From the NCBI GenBank assembly GCA_905235565.1, contig CAJOLR010000003.1, positions 1-64,000 on the forward strand: a stretch of 64,000 bases of DNA. Direction: 5' to 3'. The notes under the pieces are model-generated. The model saw only the letters and a program-made list of their open reading frames with translations, had not been told where the DNA came from and ran no database searches. This stretch comes from an uncultured Bacteroidaceae bacterium (GTDB lineage Bacteria; Bacteroidota; Bacteroidia; Bacteroidales; Bacteroidaceae). Made by a program: the position numbers and the translations under genes. The first letter of the stretch is position 1. Each line of letters starts with the position of its first letter. Positions 53,614 to 62,984 of this stretch are shown piece after piece.

Positions 53614-53625
53614 CATCTTACTTAG

Positions 53626-53696
53626 AGGTACCTGGCGGACTCGAACCGCCGTACTCGGTTTTGCAGACCGATACCTAGCCGCTCGGTCAAGGTACC
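53626..53696 (-). tRNA. tRNA-Cys (GCA anticodon)
   Basis: A 71-nt cloverleaf on the minus strand: acceptor stem GGTACCT/AGGTACC, anticodon arm CGGTCTGCAAAACCG with anticodon GCA, and T-arm GGCGGTTCGAGTCCGCC. The CCA end is not encoded. It stands alone upstream of the menA-menG promoter and downstream of clpB. Confidence 0.95.
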
Positions 53697-53772
53697 ATTT
53701 GCCTTTGCGGTTGCAAAGGTAATGGATTTTTTGATACCTCCTTATAATAACGCTGTTTTTATTTCTAAAAAC

Positions 53773-55929
53773 TTAACTGAAAACAATCTCTCCGTTCCGT
53801 GCCGTGGCTATGACAGGCTTGTTGCGGTCAACATTTGCTGACAGTATCATGGTAGAGAGCCTGTTAAGCAGCAGAGTCTGCAATGCGCGCTTGACCGGAC
53901 GGGCACCGAACTCCGGATCATAACCGGCATCTGATATCAGGTCTATTGCAGAATCATCGATACTGAGGCTGATCCCGCTCTCGGAAAGCATGCGGCATAC
54001 GCCATGAGCCTGGAGCTTTACAATCTGGCGTATCTCTGATTCACGCAAAGGCATAAATACCACGGTCTCGTCAATACGGTTAAGGAACTCCGGACGTATG
54101 GTCTGCTTAAGCATGTCAAGCAGATGCTTTCTGGCCTCTTCAAGCCACTCCTGGCGTTGAGCGTCTGTTGATCCTATCTGAGAGGATTTTTCACGTATAT
54201 AATCACTGCCCAGATTGCTGGTCATTATTATAATGGTGTTCTTGAAGTTTACCGTACGTCCCTTGTTGTCGGTCAGTCGGCCGTCATCAAGTACCTGCAG
54301 CAATATGTTGAACACATCGGGGTGAGCCTTCTCGATCTCATCGAAAAGAATTACGGAGTAGGGCTTGCGGCGTACGGCCTCGGTAAGCTGACCGCCCTCA
54401 TCATAACCCACGTATCCGGGAGGCGCACCGATAAGACGTGTCACTGAGAACTTTTCCTGATACTCGCTCATGTCGATGCGGGTCATCAGTTTCTCATCGT
54501 TGAACAGATACTCGGCCAGAGCCTTGGCAAGCTCGGTCTTACCTACACCGGTGGTACCTAAGAAAATGAAACTGCCTATGGGGCGTTTGGGGTCCTGCAG
54601 GCCGGCACGGCTGCGGCGCACTGCATTGGCCACTGCACTTATAGCCTCCTCCTGGCCAACCACACGTTTGTGCAGTTCCTCCTCCAGGTGCAGCAGCTTT
54701 TCGCGCTCGCTCTCCAGCATACGGTTTACAGGTATGCCGGTCCAGCGGGAAACAACTTCGGCTATGTCATCGGCGGTAACCTCCTCCTTTACAAGGGCGC
54801 TGTCACCCTGTTTGGAGTGGAGTTCCTCCTGAATCCTGACAATATCGGCCTCCAGTTCCTTCAGCTTGCCGTAACGTATCTCGGCCACACGACCGTAGTT
54901 GCCGTCACGTTCGGCGTTGTCGGCCTCTATCTTGAGCTGCTCTATATGCTGCTTGTCCTGCTGGATACGTGAAACCAGGTTCTTCTCGGATTCCCATTTC
55001 TCGCGTATGGCCTTTTCCTGTTTCTGCAGGTCATCAATTTCGGCATTGAGCTGCTTGAGTTTTACAGTGTCATTCTCACGTTTTATGGCGGCACGCTCTA
55101 TCTCCAGCTGCTTCAGGCGGCGGGTTATCTCATCCAGTTCCTCAGGTACGGAGTTACGCTCCATACGCAGTTTGGCGGCCGCCTCATCCATCAGGTCAAT
55201 GGCCTTATCGGGCAGGAAACGCTCGGTAATGTAACGGTTGGAGAGCTCCACGGCAGCTATCACGGCCTCATCCATGATACGCACCTTGTGGTGGTTCTCA
55301 TAGCGCTCCTTCAAGCCACGCAGTATGGAGATGGAGCTCTGGACATCGGGCTCATCAACCATTACGGTCTGGAAACGGCGCTCCAGAGCCTTGTCCTTCT
55401 CAAAGTATTTCTGATACTCGTTCAGGGTGGTGGCACCTATGGCACGCAGGTCGCCACGGGCCAGGGCAGGCTTAAGGATATTTGCGGCATCCATTGCGCC
55501 CTCGCCGGCTCCGGCTCCAACCAGAGTGTGTATCTCATCTATAAAGAGGATGAAACTGCCATCGGACTGTATAACCTCGTTTATTACGCCTTTGAGACGC
55601 TCCTCAAATTCACCCTTGTACTTGGCACCTGCTACAAGTGCACCCATATCAAGTGAATATACGGTCTTGGATTTAAGGTTTTCGGGCACATCACCGCGCA
55701 CGATACGCTGTGCCAGCCCCTCAATTATAGCGGTCTTGCCGGTTCCGGGCTCACCTATCAGGATAGGGTTGTTCTTGGTGCGCCGGCTCAGTATCTGCAG
55801 GACACGCCTTATTTCCTCGTCACGGCCTATTACCGGATCGAGTTTACCCTGGCGTGCCCGCTCGTTAAGGTTGATGGCGAACTGCTCCAGGTTCTGCGGC
55901 CTGTTCTGATTATTCTGACTGTATTCCAT
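53773..55929 (-). CDS. clpB: ClpB disaggregase lacking the N-terminal domain
   Basis: A 718-residue Hsp100 AAA+ disaggregase. AAA-1: Walker [11 protein letters not shown] and Walker [14 protein letters not shown]-type. A coiled-coil M domain with [17 protein letters not shown] follows. AAA-2: Walker [15 protein letters not shown], pore loop GYVGYDEGG and sensor region [14 protein letters not shown]. ClpB is normally about 860 residues; here translation from 55929 (MEYSQNNQ) starts at the linker before AAA-1, so the whole N-domain of about 145 residues is missing. A longer start at 55995 does not restore it. No ClpP-binding loop, so not ClpA. Confidence 0.88.
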   Translation of the reverse strand: MEYSQNNQNRPQNLEQFAINLNERARQGKLDPVIGRDEEIRRVLQILSRRTKNNPILIGEPGTGKTAIIEGLAQRIVRGDVPENLKSKTVYSLDMGALVAGAKYKGEFEERLKGVINEVIQSDGSFILFIDEIHTLVGAGAGEGAMDAANILKPALARGDLRAIGATTLNEYQKYFEKDKALERRFQTVMVDEPDVQSSISILRGLKERYENHHKVRIMDEAVIAAVELSNRYITERFLPDKAIDLMDEAAAKLRMERNSVPEELDEITRRLKQLEIERAAIKRENDTVKLKQLNAEIDDLQKQEKAIREKWESEKNLVSRIQQDKQHIEQLKIEADNAERDGNYGRVAEIRYGKLKELEADIVRIQEELHSKQGDSALVKEEVTADDIAEVVSRWTGIPVNRMLESEREKLLHLEEELHKRVVGQEEAISAVANAVRRSRAGLQDPKRPIGSFIFLGTTGVGKTELAKALAEYLFNDEKLMTRIDMSEYQEKFSVTRLIGAPPGYVGYDEGGQLTEAVRRKPYSVILFDEIEKAHPDVFNILLQVLDDGRLTDNKGRTVNFKNTIIIMTSNLGSDYIREKSSQIGSTDAQRQEWLEEARKHLLDMLKQTIRPEFLNRIDETVVFMPLRESEIRQIVKLQAHGVCRMLSESGISLSIDDSAIDLISDAGYDPEFGARPVKRALQTLLLNRLSTMILSANVDRNKPVIATARNGEIVFS

Positions 55930-56068
55930 AGTTTTTTGTTTCTTGTTTCTGTTTGTCGGTCCGCAAGAAATGCACCATATATCATTCCATGACAAGTTGT
56001 CATATAGAAATGGTTGTTAACAGACATATTGACAGCCAGGGATTTAAACATATTATAAGGAGTATTCT

Positions 56069-57682
56069 TCAATACTCATAAAGCCTGATGTGCAGGATTT
56101 TCCAGTCATCAGTGCCTATCCGTGCGTGCCGTCCCTGATGGCTCTGGTCACCGTTGTCGCGACGCAGATATACCAGCCGGCCATCCGGTGCTATCTCCAC
56201 CTCATCAACTGACAGCAGCCCCAGGCGCTTACCCATGAACTTCCCGGTATGTGCATCGGAATCAGTTCCGGATTGGGCAAATCCGTCCTCGCCCAGCGTC
56301 TTTTGCTGCTCTTGCTCTTTTTCTGTGCGGGTCTTGAAATCAACCACAACTCCGCAACCAGCCAGCAGATAGTCATATCGACCCAGTTTTATCAGCATGG
56401 CACCACCCTCAGGCCATTGCGTCCCGTCGGTGGCACGGGGGTCCCAGGGCAGAGTGTAATAGTGACGGCAGGTCATCACAGTGCCTTCATCATCGATAAT
56501 ACGCTCTGTATCCTCCTGGTCAAAAAGCAGTCCCCATGAGTTCTTCCTTTGGGCCGGATTAAGATTTGATATCTGCCTTAAGAGATTGTAGGCTTTTGTG
56601 AGGTTAACGGTCTCATCGGCAGATGACTGGTCTATGGCAAACGGTGAAAAACCAAGAGCATCATGTTCGCCAAAAGCATACATCGCCCTGACTCCGCAAT
56701 CCCTGCCGCATCGGGTCTCCGGTATAAACAGCCTGTTCCTTACATTACCGCCATCCTGCGGGCGGGCGGGAATTGCATATCTCCCGGCCCACATCCTGAA
56801 CCCGGTATCGTAAATATCGGGAGCCAGGAAATCTATGCTGGGAGCACCTGCGTTCCAGAAATCTATCAGATGTGCCAGAGGCCCGGCCGATGGATATTCA
56901 CCCGGTTTGCGGCCTCGGCTGTTCATGGCGGCATTCACATACAGCGGCATGTCATGGATGGAGCGCGCCGCAAGTGCCAGCTGTTCAACATAGCAGGCGT
57001 AATGGTAGGCCATGAATTTTTCATCGGCATACTCATCGGTTCCAAACACCTGTGCCCAGGTGCCACCTTTCTTTATGCCCAGTTTCTTGAGCAGCACCTC
57101 CGGGACCTGGCCAGTGTATGCCTTCTCAGCCGCTCTTGAGTGGTCACGGGCCGATTCAAGCATACCTATCTCATTCTCTATCTGCATCATGGTGACTACC
57201 TGGTGCTGCGCATCTTTAAGGCTGATGCGTTCCATCAGGGCGCTGAATGCCTTGAGATCAGCATTGAGTACGTTTTCACTGAAACAACTGGCAATCTCCA
57301 GCGGTTTCCCTGTGTCTGTCTGTGCCCTTGGAAAACGCTTTGTGTCCTGCTTGAACCATTCAGGAGCATAACAGGACATGGAGTTTTTCCATGCACCGAA
57401 CCAAAGGAACACTATCTTAAGGTCCTGGCTCCTTGCCACATCTATAGTGCGGTCAATAAGCGTGAAGTCAAATTTGCCCTCTATAGGTTCCATCAGCTCC
57501 CAATAAGCTGGCACCAGCACTGTATTCAGCCCTAGTGATTTCATGCGTGGCAGGACCTCATCAATATCATTGACCGATGTGACGGCAGAGTTGCTCAACT
57601 CACCACCAAGAATCATGTTCTGAGACACCGCACTTACAACCGGCCATATCAGCGCGACCAGTACAATCAAGACATTTTTCAT
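56069..57682 (-). CDS. Exported GH35-like beta-galactosidase (DUF5597 type)
   Basis: A 537-residue exported glycosidase (signal MKNVLIVLVALIWPVVSAVS). The N-terminal TIM barrel has VLVPAYWELMEPIEGKFDF and the acid/base Glu in MMQIENEIGML; the nucleophile is probably the Glu in FIPETRCG. The C-terminal 160 residues fit the DUF5597 domain seen after GH35/GH42-like barrels. Probably acts on beta-galactosides in the periplasm; the exact substrate cannot be read from sequence. Confidence 0.8.
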   Translation of the reverse strand: MKNVLIVLVALIWPVVSAVSQNMILGGELSNSAVTSVNDIDEVLPRMKSLGLNTVLVPAYWELMEPIEGKFDFTLIDRTIDVARSQDLKIVFLWFGAWKNSMSCYAPEWFKQDTKRFPRAQTDTGKPLEIASCFSENVLNADLKAFSALMERISLKDAQHQVVTMMQIENEIGMLESARDHSRAAEKAYTGQVPEVLLKKLGIKKGGTWAQVFGTDEYADEKFMAYHYACYVEQLALAARSIHDMPLYVNAAMNSRGRKPGEYPSAGPLAHLIDFWNAGAPSIDFLAPDIYDTGFRMWAGRYAIPARPQDGGNVRNRLFIPETRCGRDCGVRAMYAFGEHDALGFSPFAIDQSSADETVNLTKAYNLLRQISNLNPAQRKNSWGLLFDQEDTERIIDDEGTVMTCRHYYTLPWDPRATDGTQWPEGGAMLIKLGRYDYLLAGCGVVVDFKTRTEKEQEQQKTLGEDGFAQSGTDSDAHTGKFMGKRLGLLSVDEVEIAPDGRLVYLRRDNGDQSHQGRHARIGTDDWKILHIRLYEY

Positions 57683-57730
57683 ACACTAATGTAATTTGTT
57701 TCCTGCAAATTTTCTGGCGGACCAGCATCC

Positions 57731-58486
57731 CTAAGTCCCGCTGGGATGATTTCGTTGCTTAACAATCTCATACATAAGCACTCCGGCTGCTACCGATACG
57801 TTCAGGGACTCTATCTTACCTAAGATGGGGATGCGTGCCCATTCGTCACACAGGGCCAGATGTTCCTGGGGAATGCCTTTGTCCTCGGCCCCCATGATAA
57901 GGCATACGGGACCGGTATAATCTCCTTTGGTGTAATCCTTATCTCCTTTCTCGGTGGCTCCCACAATGCGGATGCCGCTGTTCTTAAGGAACCGGATGGT
58001 CTGGCTTATATTGTTCTCGCGGCACACTGGTAGGGTATGGAGTGCCCCTGCCGATGTCTTGATGGCATCGGCATTGACGCTTACGCTGTTACGGGAGGGA
58101 AGTATGATTGCATCTACTCCGGCACATTCGGCTGTACGTGCTATTGCGCCGAAATTGCGCACATCGGTCACGCCGTCCAGCAGCACAAAGAACGGATCCT
58201 TACCTTCTTCAAAGAGCATGGGAACGAGGTTCTCCACATGCTGGTATGTTATCTGGGTGGTGAAAGCTATCACTCCCTGGTGGTTCTTGCGGGTTATGCG
58301 GTTCAAACGCTCCAGGGGTACTCTCTGAACCGGGATGTCCAATCCCTTGATGGCGGCGAACAGCTCTCTCGAAAGGTCTCCCTGCATATCCTTCTTGATA
58401 AGCAGGCGATCTATTTCCTTTCCGGCCTCTATGGCCTCAATCACGGCACGAATGCCGAATATCATCTCATCTTCCATTGTTGTCAA
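57731..58486 (-). CDS. rlmB: 23S rRNA guanosine-2'-O-methyltransferase
   Basis: A 251-residue SpoU-family knotted methyltransferase of the TrmH/RlmB group, which methylates G2251 in 23S rRNA. The N-terminal substrate-binding domain begins MIFGIRAVIEAIEAGK; the SPOUT motifs are VTDVRNFGAIARTAECAG, LIMGAEDKGIP and SLNVSVAAGVLMYE. The gene overlaps the end of recN by up to 20 nt. Confidence 0.88.
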   Translation of the reverse strand: MTTMEDEMIFGIRAVIEAIEAGKEIDRLLIKKDMQGDLSRELFAAIKGLDIPVQRVPLERLNRITRKNHQGVIAFTTQITYQHVENLVPMLFEEGKDPFFVLLDGVTDVRNFGAIARTAECAGVDAIILPSRNSVSVNADAIKTSAGALHTLPVCRENNISQTIRFLKNSGIRIVGATEKGDKDYTKGDYTGPVCLIMGAEDKGIPQEHLALCDEWARIPILGKIESLNVSVAAGVLMYEIVKQRNHPSGT

Positions 58487-60137
58487 TCAGTGCTTTAGCG
58501 TTGTCAAGAGCTGCTTGGGTTAGGGTAGAGCCACTCATCATGCCTGCTATTTCGCGTATGCGGTCATCGCCTTCAAGCAAGGCAATGCGTGTGTGCGTAG
58601 CGTCCTGGTCATCAGTCTTGAATACTTTGTAATGGGTCTGGCCAAGAGCGGCTATCTGCGGCAGATGGGTGATGGCCAGTACCTGTCGGCCTCCAGCTGA
58701 CATCTGTTTCATGAGCATGGCCATACGCTCGGCTACAGCGCCCGACACTCCGGTGTCAATCTCATCGAATATGATTGTGGGCAGGGCGCATGCTCCGGCC
58801 ATCAGGGACTTGATACATAGCATAACGCGAGCAATCTCACCGCCCGATGCAACAGCCTGCAGTTCCTGCATGGGAACGGACTTGTTGGCCGAGAACATGA
58901 ACTTGAGGTCATCATGTCCCGTACGGTCAAAACCGGTGGCAGGCTGTATGTCAATTCCGAACTGGACATTGGGGATACCCAGTGGAACCAGCAGTTCCTT
59001 TATATCCTTTATTATGGCTTGGGATGCTTTCTTTCGGGTCTCAGTCAGTCGGTCAGCCATTTTATCCATCTCCTGGCGGGCTGTCTCTGTCTGCGCAGTC
59101 AGTTGCTCTATGTCAAACTCATATGATCCTGTGCGGTCAAGATGGGTGCGTATGCTTTCAGCCAGTTCCAGAAGTTGGGTGATATTCTCTTTCTTGTGCT
59201 TTTTGAGAAGCGAATAGATAAGGTCCAGACGTTCGTTAACCTGCTCCAGTCGGGCGGGGTCAAAATTTACGCTTTCCTGGGCGTCATCAGCTGTGGCTGC
59301 TATATCCTTGAGTTCAATCAGGCAACTGTCCAGACGCTCGGCCAGTTCCTGTGCCTGAGGATAGTTCTTCTGTGCCGAACGCAAAGACTGCAGCGCACTG
59401 CGCAGTTTAGGTATACAACCGTCCTCATCGCCAGACAGTATCTGGGCTGCGTTGAAAAGTTCCTGCTTTATCTCTTCGGCATGGTCCAGGATATCGGCTT
59501 CCTGTTCCAGTTCCTCCTGCTCACCGCTAACCAGTCTGGCATTGTCCAGGCCTTCAAACTGGAATTCCAGATATTCGCGGTCCGTGTTATCGGACTCAAA
59601 CTCGGCCTTGAGTCTGGCCAGACGCGTCTTAAGTTCGGACCAATGTTCAAAACTCTGCCCGTAGGCGCTCTTGGCTGCGCTGTTTGCGGCAATGGTATCC
59701 ACAACATCCAGTTGGAACGGTTGTGTGCCCAGAGCCAGGTTCTGATGCTGTGAATGGATGTCTATCAGGCGGCATCCAAGGTCTCGCAGCTGTGTAAGCG
59801 TAACGGGAGTATCATTTATGAATGCCCGGCTCTTGCCTGATGCTGAGAGCTCGCGGCGCATTATTGTCTCGTCGGGGTCAAAATCAAGTTCATTGTCAAC
59901 GAAAAACTGTTCCAGGCCGTAGCCTGAAATAGAGAATGTGCCCTCAATGGTACATTTGTCGGCGCCCTGGCGTATGGTCCTGGAATCGGCACGACCGCCA
60001 AGCAACAGGTTCATGGCACCCAGGATAATGGATTTACCGGCACCTGTCTCACCGGTCATAACAGAGAAACCCTCCCTTAACTGAATGTCCAGACGGTCTA
60101 TCAGGACATAATTACGGATGTGTACTTCCTTTAGCAT
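58467..60137 (-). CDS. recN: DNA repair protein RecN
   Basis: A 556-residue SMC-like ATPase for double-strand-break repair. N-terminal Walker A GETGAGKSIILGAM, then long coiled coils between about 160 and 370, then the signature (VASGGEIARVMLCIKSLMAG), Walker B PTIIFDEIDTGVSG and LAITHLPQIAALG. Length is normal. Four bases separate it from coaBC. Confidence 0.95.
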   Translation of the reverse strand: MLKEVHIRNYVLIDRLDIQLREGFSVMTGETGAGKSIILGAMNLLLGGRADSRTIRQGADKCTIEGTFSISGYGLEQFFVDNELDFDPDETIMRRELSASGKSRAFINDTPVTLTQLRDLGCRLIDIHSQHQNLALGTQPFQLDVVDTIAANSAAKSAYGQSFEHWSELKTRLARLKAEFESDNTDREYLEFQFEGLDNARLVSGEQEELEQEADILDHAEEIKQELFNAAQILSGDEDGCIPKLRSALQSLRSAQKNYPQAQELAERLDSCLIELKDIAATADDAQESVNFDPARLEQVNERLDLIYSLLKKHKKENITQLLELAESIRTHLDRTGSYEFDIEQLTAQTETARQEMDKMADRLTETRKKASQAIIKDIKELLVPLGIPNVQFGIDIQPATGFDRTGHDDLKFMFSANKSVPMQELQAVASGGEIARVMLCIKSLMAGACALPTIIFDEIDTGVSGAVAERMAMLMKQMSAGGRQVLAITHLPQIAALGQTHYKVFKTDDQDATHTRIALLEGDDRIREIAGMMSGSTLTQAALDNAKALIDNNGR

Positions 60138-60141
60138 TTCA

Positions 60142-62220
60142 TTATTGTGTCATTATGGTACTCCAGTCATTTGAGAGTGACGGGTTTATTCGGCTCAACA
60201 GTTCCACAACCTTGCTGCGCTCACTGCTGATACCGGAAGAGTAGATGTTGATCAGTTCGTCCTTCTTGATTTCAGTGAACAGGGTGGGCAGGGCCGATGT
60301 GCTCTTGGCCTGATAAGCCTCTGACAACAGATTGAGGCTCTCGGTTATGGTTGCCCGGCCTCGGTCTGCATTGGATGACATGTCATCCAGACCTTTACGG
60401 TGATAGTCATACTGCAACTGCCGGAATGATGAGAGCGTACCGTTCATATAGTCATTGATGATGGTGTAACGGTTGGCCTTGCTGTCAAAAGAACGCCATC
60501 CGCCACCAAGTGACTGTGAACTGGCTGCGATATTCTCGGCCTGCCTTAGTATGTCCGTACCCCCGTTTGGTGACATCGTATCAAAATCCAGTCCTATTAT
60601 AAGCAGACTGTAATAAGCCAGTATGGCTGTCAGGTTATTGTCTGGTGTAATGCCCGATGTATACTCGATACGGTCCTGCTCAGTATATGTAAAATCCACA
60701 GCGACATCACGGAAATTGAAAACGGTAGTGTTGTAGCCCGATCCGTAAACAGGACGGCTGCTCTGTACCGTAAGTTCACACTCCATCTTGCCGCTCTGTG
60801 CGTCATACTTGTTGACAATCAGGTTGAAATTGCACTGGATGCGTTCCTTTTCCGTAAAATGGTAGTCAGTCCAGGCCTGATTCATGAGCAGTTCCTTTAC
60901 GGCACTTTCAAGTGACGTGAAGACATCCTTGTCGGTTCCCTGGATCTTTGATGTGTTTATGGAAAGGGTGGGATTGAGTTCCTGGGCCTGTGTCTTTAAC
61001 GGCATGAACATGAAAGCAATGCAGAACAGCAGTCCTGACAGTTTGGTGATAATAGCTTTGGCTACATCTTTTTTGGACTGCAGAGGCAGTTCCTCACTGC
61101 CGTTACGGTCTATCAGCGTGACTTTGTTGGTGTCATATCCGAACCCTGCGCCCTCGTCACGCAGTGAGTTCAACACAATGAAGTCCAGATTCTTACGCTC
61201 CAGTTTATCCTGGGCATTGTTCTGCTCGTTGTCAGTCTCAAGCGCAAATCCTACCATCCGTTGGTCAGGGCGCTTGATGGCACCCAGCGATGCCGCAATG
61301 TCGGGATTGGGCTTAAGCGTCAGTGTCATCTCACCTTTGCGCTTTATCTTGGTGTCCGATGTCACCGCGGGAGTGAAATCGGCTACGGCCGCGCACAGTA
61401 TAGCGGCATCGGAGTGTGGAAAATGCTCCATTGCGGCATCATACATCTGTTGGGCGGATTTTACATCAATCCGGTTTATCCCGGGGTGTCTGGTCTGGAG
61501 ATTAACGGGACCTGCTATCAGTGTCACATCGGCACCGCGTAAGGCACACTCCTCGGCCAGGGCGAATCCCATCTTGCCGGTTGAGTAGTTGCCTATAAAA
61601 CGGACGGGGTCTATGGCCTCATAGGTGGGTCCCGCCGTTATCAGGACTTTTTTTTTTGAAAACTGGGCCTGACGCGAGAAATATTCCTCGAGTGCAGATA
61701 CGATGACCTCAGGCTCCTGCATGCGCCCTTTACCAATCAGTTGGCTGGCCAACTCGCCGCTGGCCGGCTCTATGATGATGTTGCCAATGGAGCGCAGAGT
61801 CTCCATGTTACGCTGTGTAACCGGGTGCTGATACATGTCCAGATCCATAGCCGGGGCTATGAATACCGGTGCTTTCATTGAATAATAGGTGGTAATGAGC
61901 ATATTGTCGGCAACGCCGCTGGCCATCTTGCCAAGCGTGGAGGCGGTGCAGGGTGCTATCAGCATGGCATCGGCCCATAGGCCAAGATCCACATGACTGT
62001 TCCAGGAACCGTCGCGGTTTGAAAAGAATTCGCTGATGACGGGATTGCGTGTCAGTGTGGAGAGGGTGAGCGGAGTTATGAATTCCTTTCCCGCGGGAGT
62101 TATTACAACCTGCACTTCGGCGCCTGACTTGATCAACAGACGCGCTATCATGGCTGACTTATAGGCAGCTATGCTTCCGGTTACACCCAGAACAATATGT
62201 TTACCTTTCAGTATGTCCAT
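60142..62220 (-). CDS. coaBC: CoaBC fused in frame to a DUF4835 exported domain
   Basis: A 692-residue ORF. Residues 1 to about 388 are CoaBC: the flavin decarboxylase part (GVTGSIAAYKSAMIARLL; SHVDLG; APAMDLDMYQ) and the CTP-dependent ligase part (LITAGPTYEAIDPVRFIGNY; DFIVLNSL), making 4'-phosphopantetheine from phosphopantothenate. Residues about 391-410 are hydrophobic and end in a signal-peptidase-like TQAQ, and the rest is the DUF4835 domain, normally a separate exported protein. With no stop between, the product would be a type II membrane protein with CoaBC inside and DUF4835 outside. Translation of DUF4835 from an internal start is an alternative. Confidence 0.82.
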   Translation of the reverse strand: MDILKGKHIVLGVTGSIAAYKSAMIARLLIKSGAEVQVVITPAGKEFITPLTLSTLTRNPVISEFFSNRDGSWNSHVDLGLWADAMLIAPCTASTLGKMASGVADNMLITTYYSMKAPVFIAPAMDLDMYQHPVTQRNMETLRSIGNIIIEPASGELASQLIGKGRMQEPEVIVSALEEYFSRQAQFSKKKVLITAGPTYEAIDPVRFIGNYSTGKMGFALAEECALRGADVTLIAGPVNLQTRHPGINRIDVKSAQQMYDAAMEHFPHSDAAILCAAVADFTPAVTSDTKIKRKGEMTLTLKPNPDIAASLGAIKRPDQRMVGFALETDNEQNNAQDKLERKNLDFIVLNSLRDEGAGFGYDTNKVTLIDRNGSEELPLQSKKDVAKAIITKLSGLLFCIAFMFMPLKTQAQELNPTLSINTSKIQGTDKDVFTSLESAVKELLMNQAWTDYHFTEKERIQCNFNLIVNKYDAQSGKMECELTVQSSRPVYGSGYNTTVFNFRDVAVDFTYTEQDRIEYTSGITPDNNLTAILAYYSLLIIGLDFDTMSPNGGTDILRQAENIAASSQSLGGGWRSFDSKANRYTIINDYMNGTLSSFRQLQYDYHRKGLDDMSSNADRGRATITESLNLLSEAYQAKSTSALPTLFTEIKKDELINIYSSGISSERSKVVELLSRINPSLSNDWSTIMTQ

Positions 62221-62984
62221 TATCGGGACTGTAATTTAATTCTTGTAAGTACCTGTTTGGTGTTGAGAGGGAAATCTCCCTGCAGGATCCATGAGTAGTA
62301 TCCCGGATCGCGGTGGAACACCTCTATTACAGGCATATCCTTGTATTTTCCGAAATTGAACACCTCCTGCCCCTGGTCATTCCTTACTATACGGCCTGCA
62401 AAATCGACGTTGCGGGTAAATGACGAGAACTCCGACAGGAACGCCATGTCATTCTTGAGGTCATCAGGGTAGCGGTCCAGCTGGGCCATCAGCACCTCAT
62501 AGGTGGCGCGTGTGTCGCCATCGGCACTGTGTGCATCGGTCAGGTCCTTGCCGCAGTAGAACTTATAGGCGGCTGTAAGGGTCCGCTGTTCCATTTTGTG
62601 GAATATTACCTGAACATCTATAAAACGGTGACGGCTCAGGTCTATGTCAACGCCAGAACGCAGGAATTCTTCGGCCAGCAGCGGAACATCAAAACGGTTT
62701 GAATTGAATCCGGCTATATCACTGCCTTCAAAGTCACGGGCTATCTCCTTGGCTACCTCCTTGAATGTAGGGCAGTCCTTTACGTCCTCATCGAATATTC
62801 CGTGTACGGCCGATGCCTGTTCGGGGATATGCATCTCCGGATTGATCCGACGGGTGTGCATATCCTCATTGCCGTTGGGAGAGACTTTCAGATAAGAAAT
62901 CTCCACAATACGGTCTTGTGCAGTGTTTGTACCTGTGGTTTCCAGGTCAAAGAACACTATCGGTTTGTCAAGCTTGAGCTTCAT
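62220..62984 (-). CDS. DnaQ-like 3'-5' exonuclease
   Basis: A 254-residue DEDD-family exonuclease like the epsilon subunit. Motif I FFDLETTGTN, motif II GFNSNRFDVPLLAEEF and motif III HSADGDTRATYEV (His and Asp of the DEDDh set) are all present. The C-terminal segment (FNFGKYKDMPVIEVF; DPGYYSWILQGDFP) is the extra domain common to Bacteroidales exonucleases. It shares one base with the end of dnaN, so it may serve replication proofreading. Confidence 0.92.
   Translation of the reverse strand: MKLKLDKPIVFFDLETTGTNTAQDRIVEISYLKVSPNGNEDMHTRRINPEMHIPEQASAVHGIFDEDVKDCPTFKEVAKEIARDFEGSDIAGFNSNRFDVPLLAEEFLRSGVDIDLSRHRFIDVQVIFHKMEQRTLTAAYKFYCGKDLTDAHSADGDTRATYEVLMAQLDRYPDDLKNDMAFLSEFSSFTRNVDFAGRIVRNDQGQEVFNFGKYKDMPVIEVFHRDPGYYSWILQGDFPLNTKQVLTRIKLQSR

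Noticed and set aside
58669-59217. 182-codon ORF antisense to recN
   Set aside because: Shadow of the recN reading frame: no start context, composition bias only, no recognisable domain.
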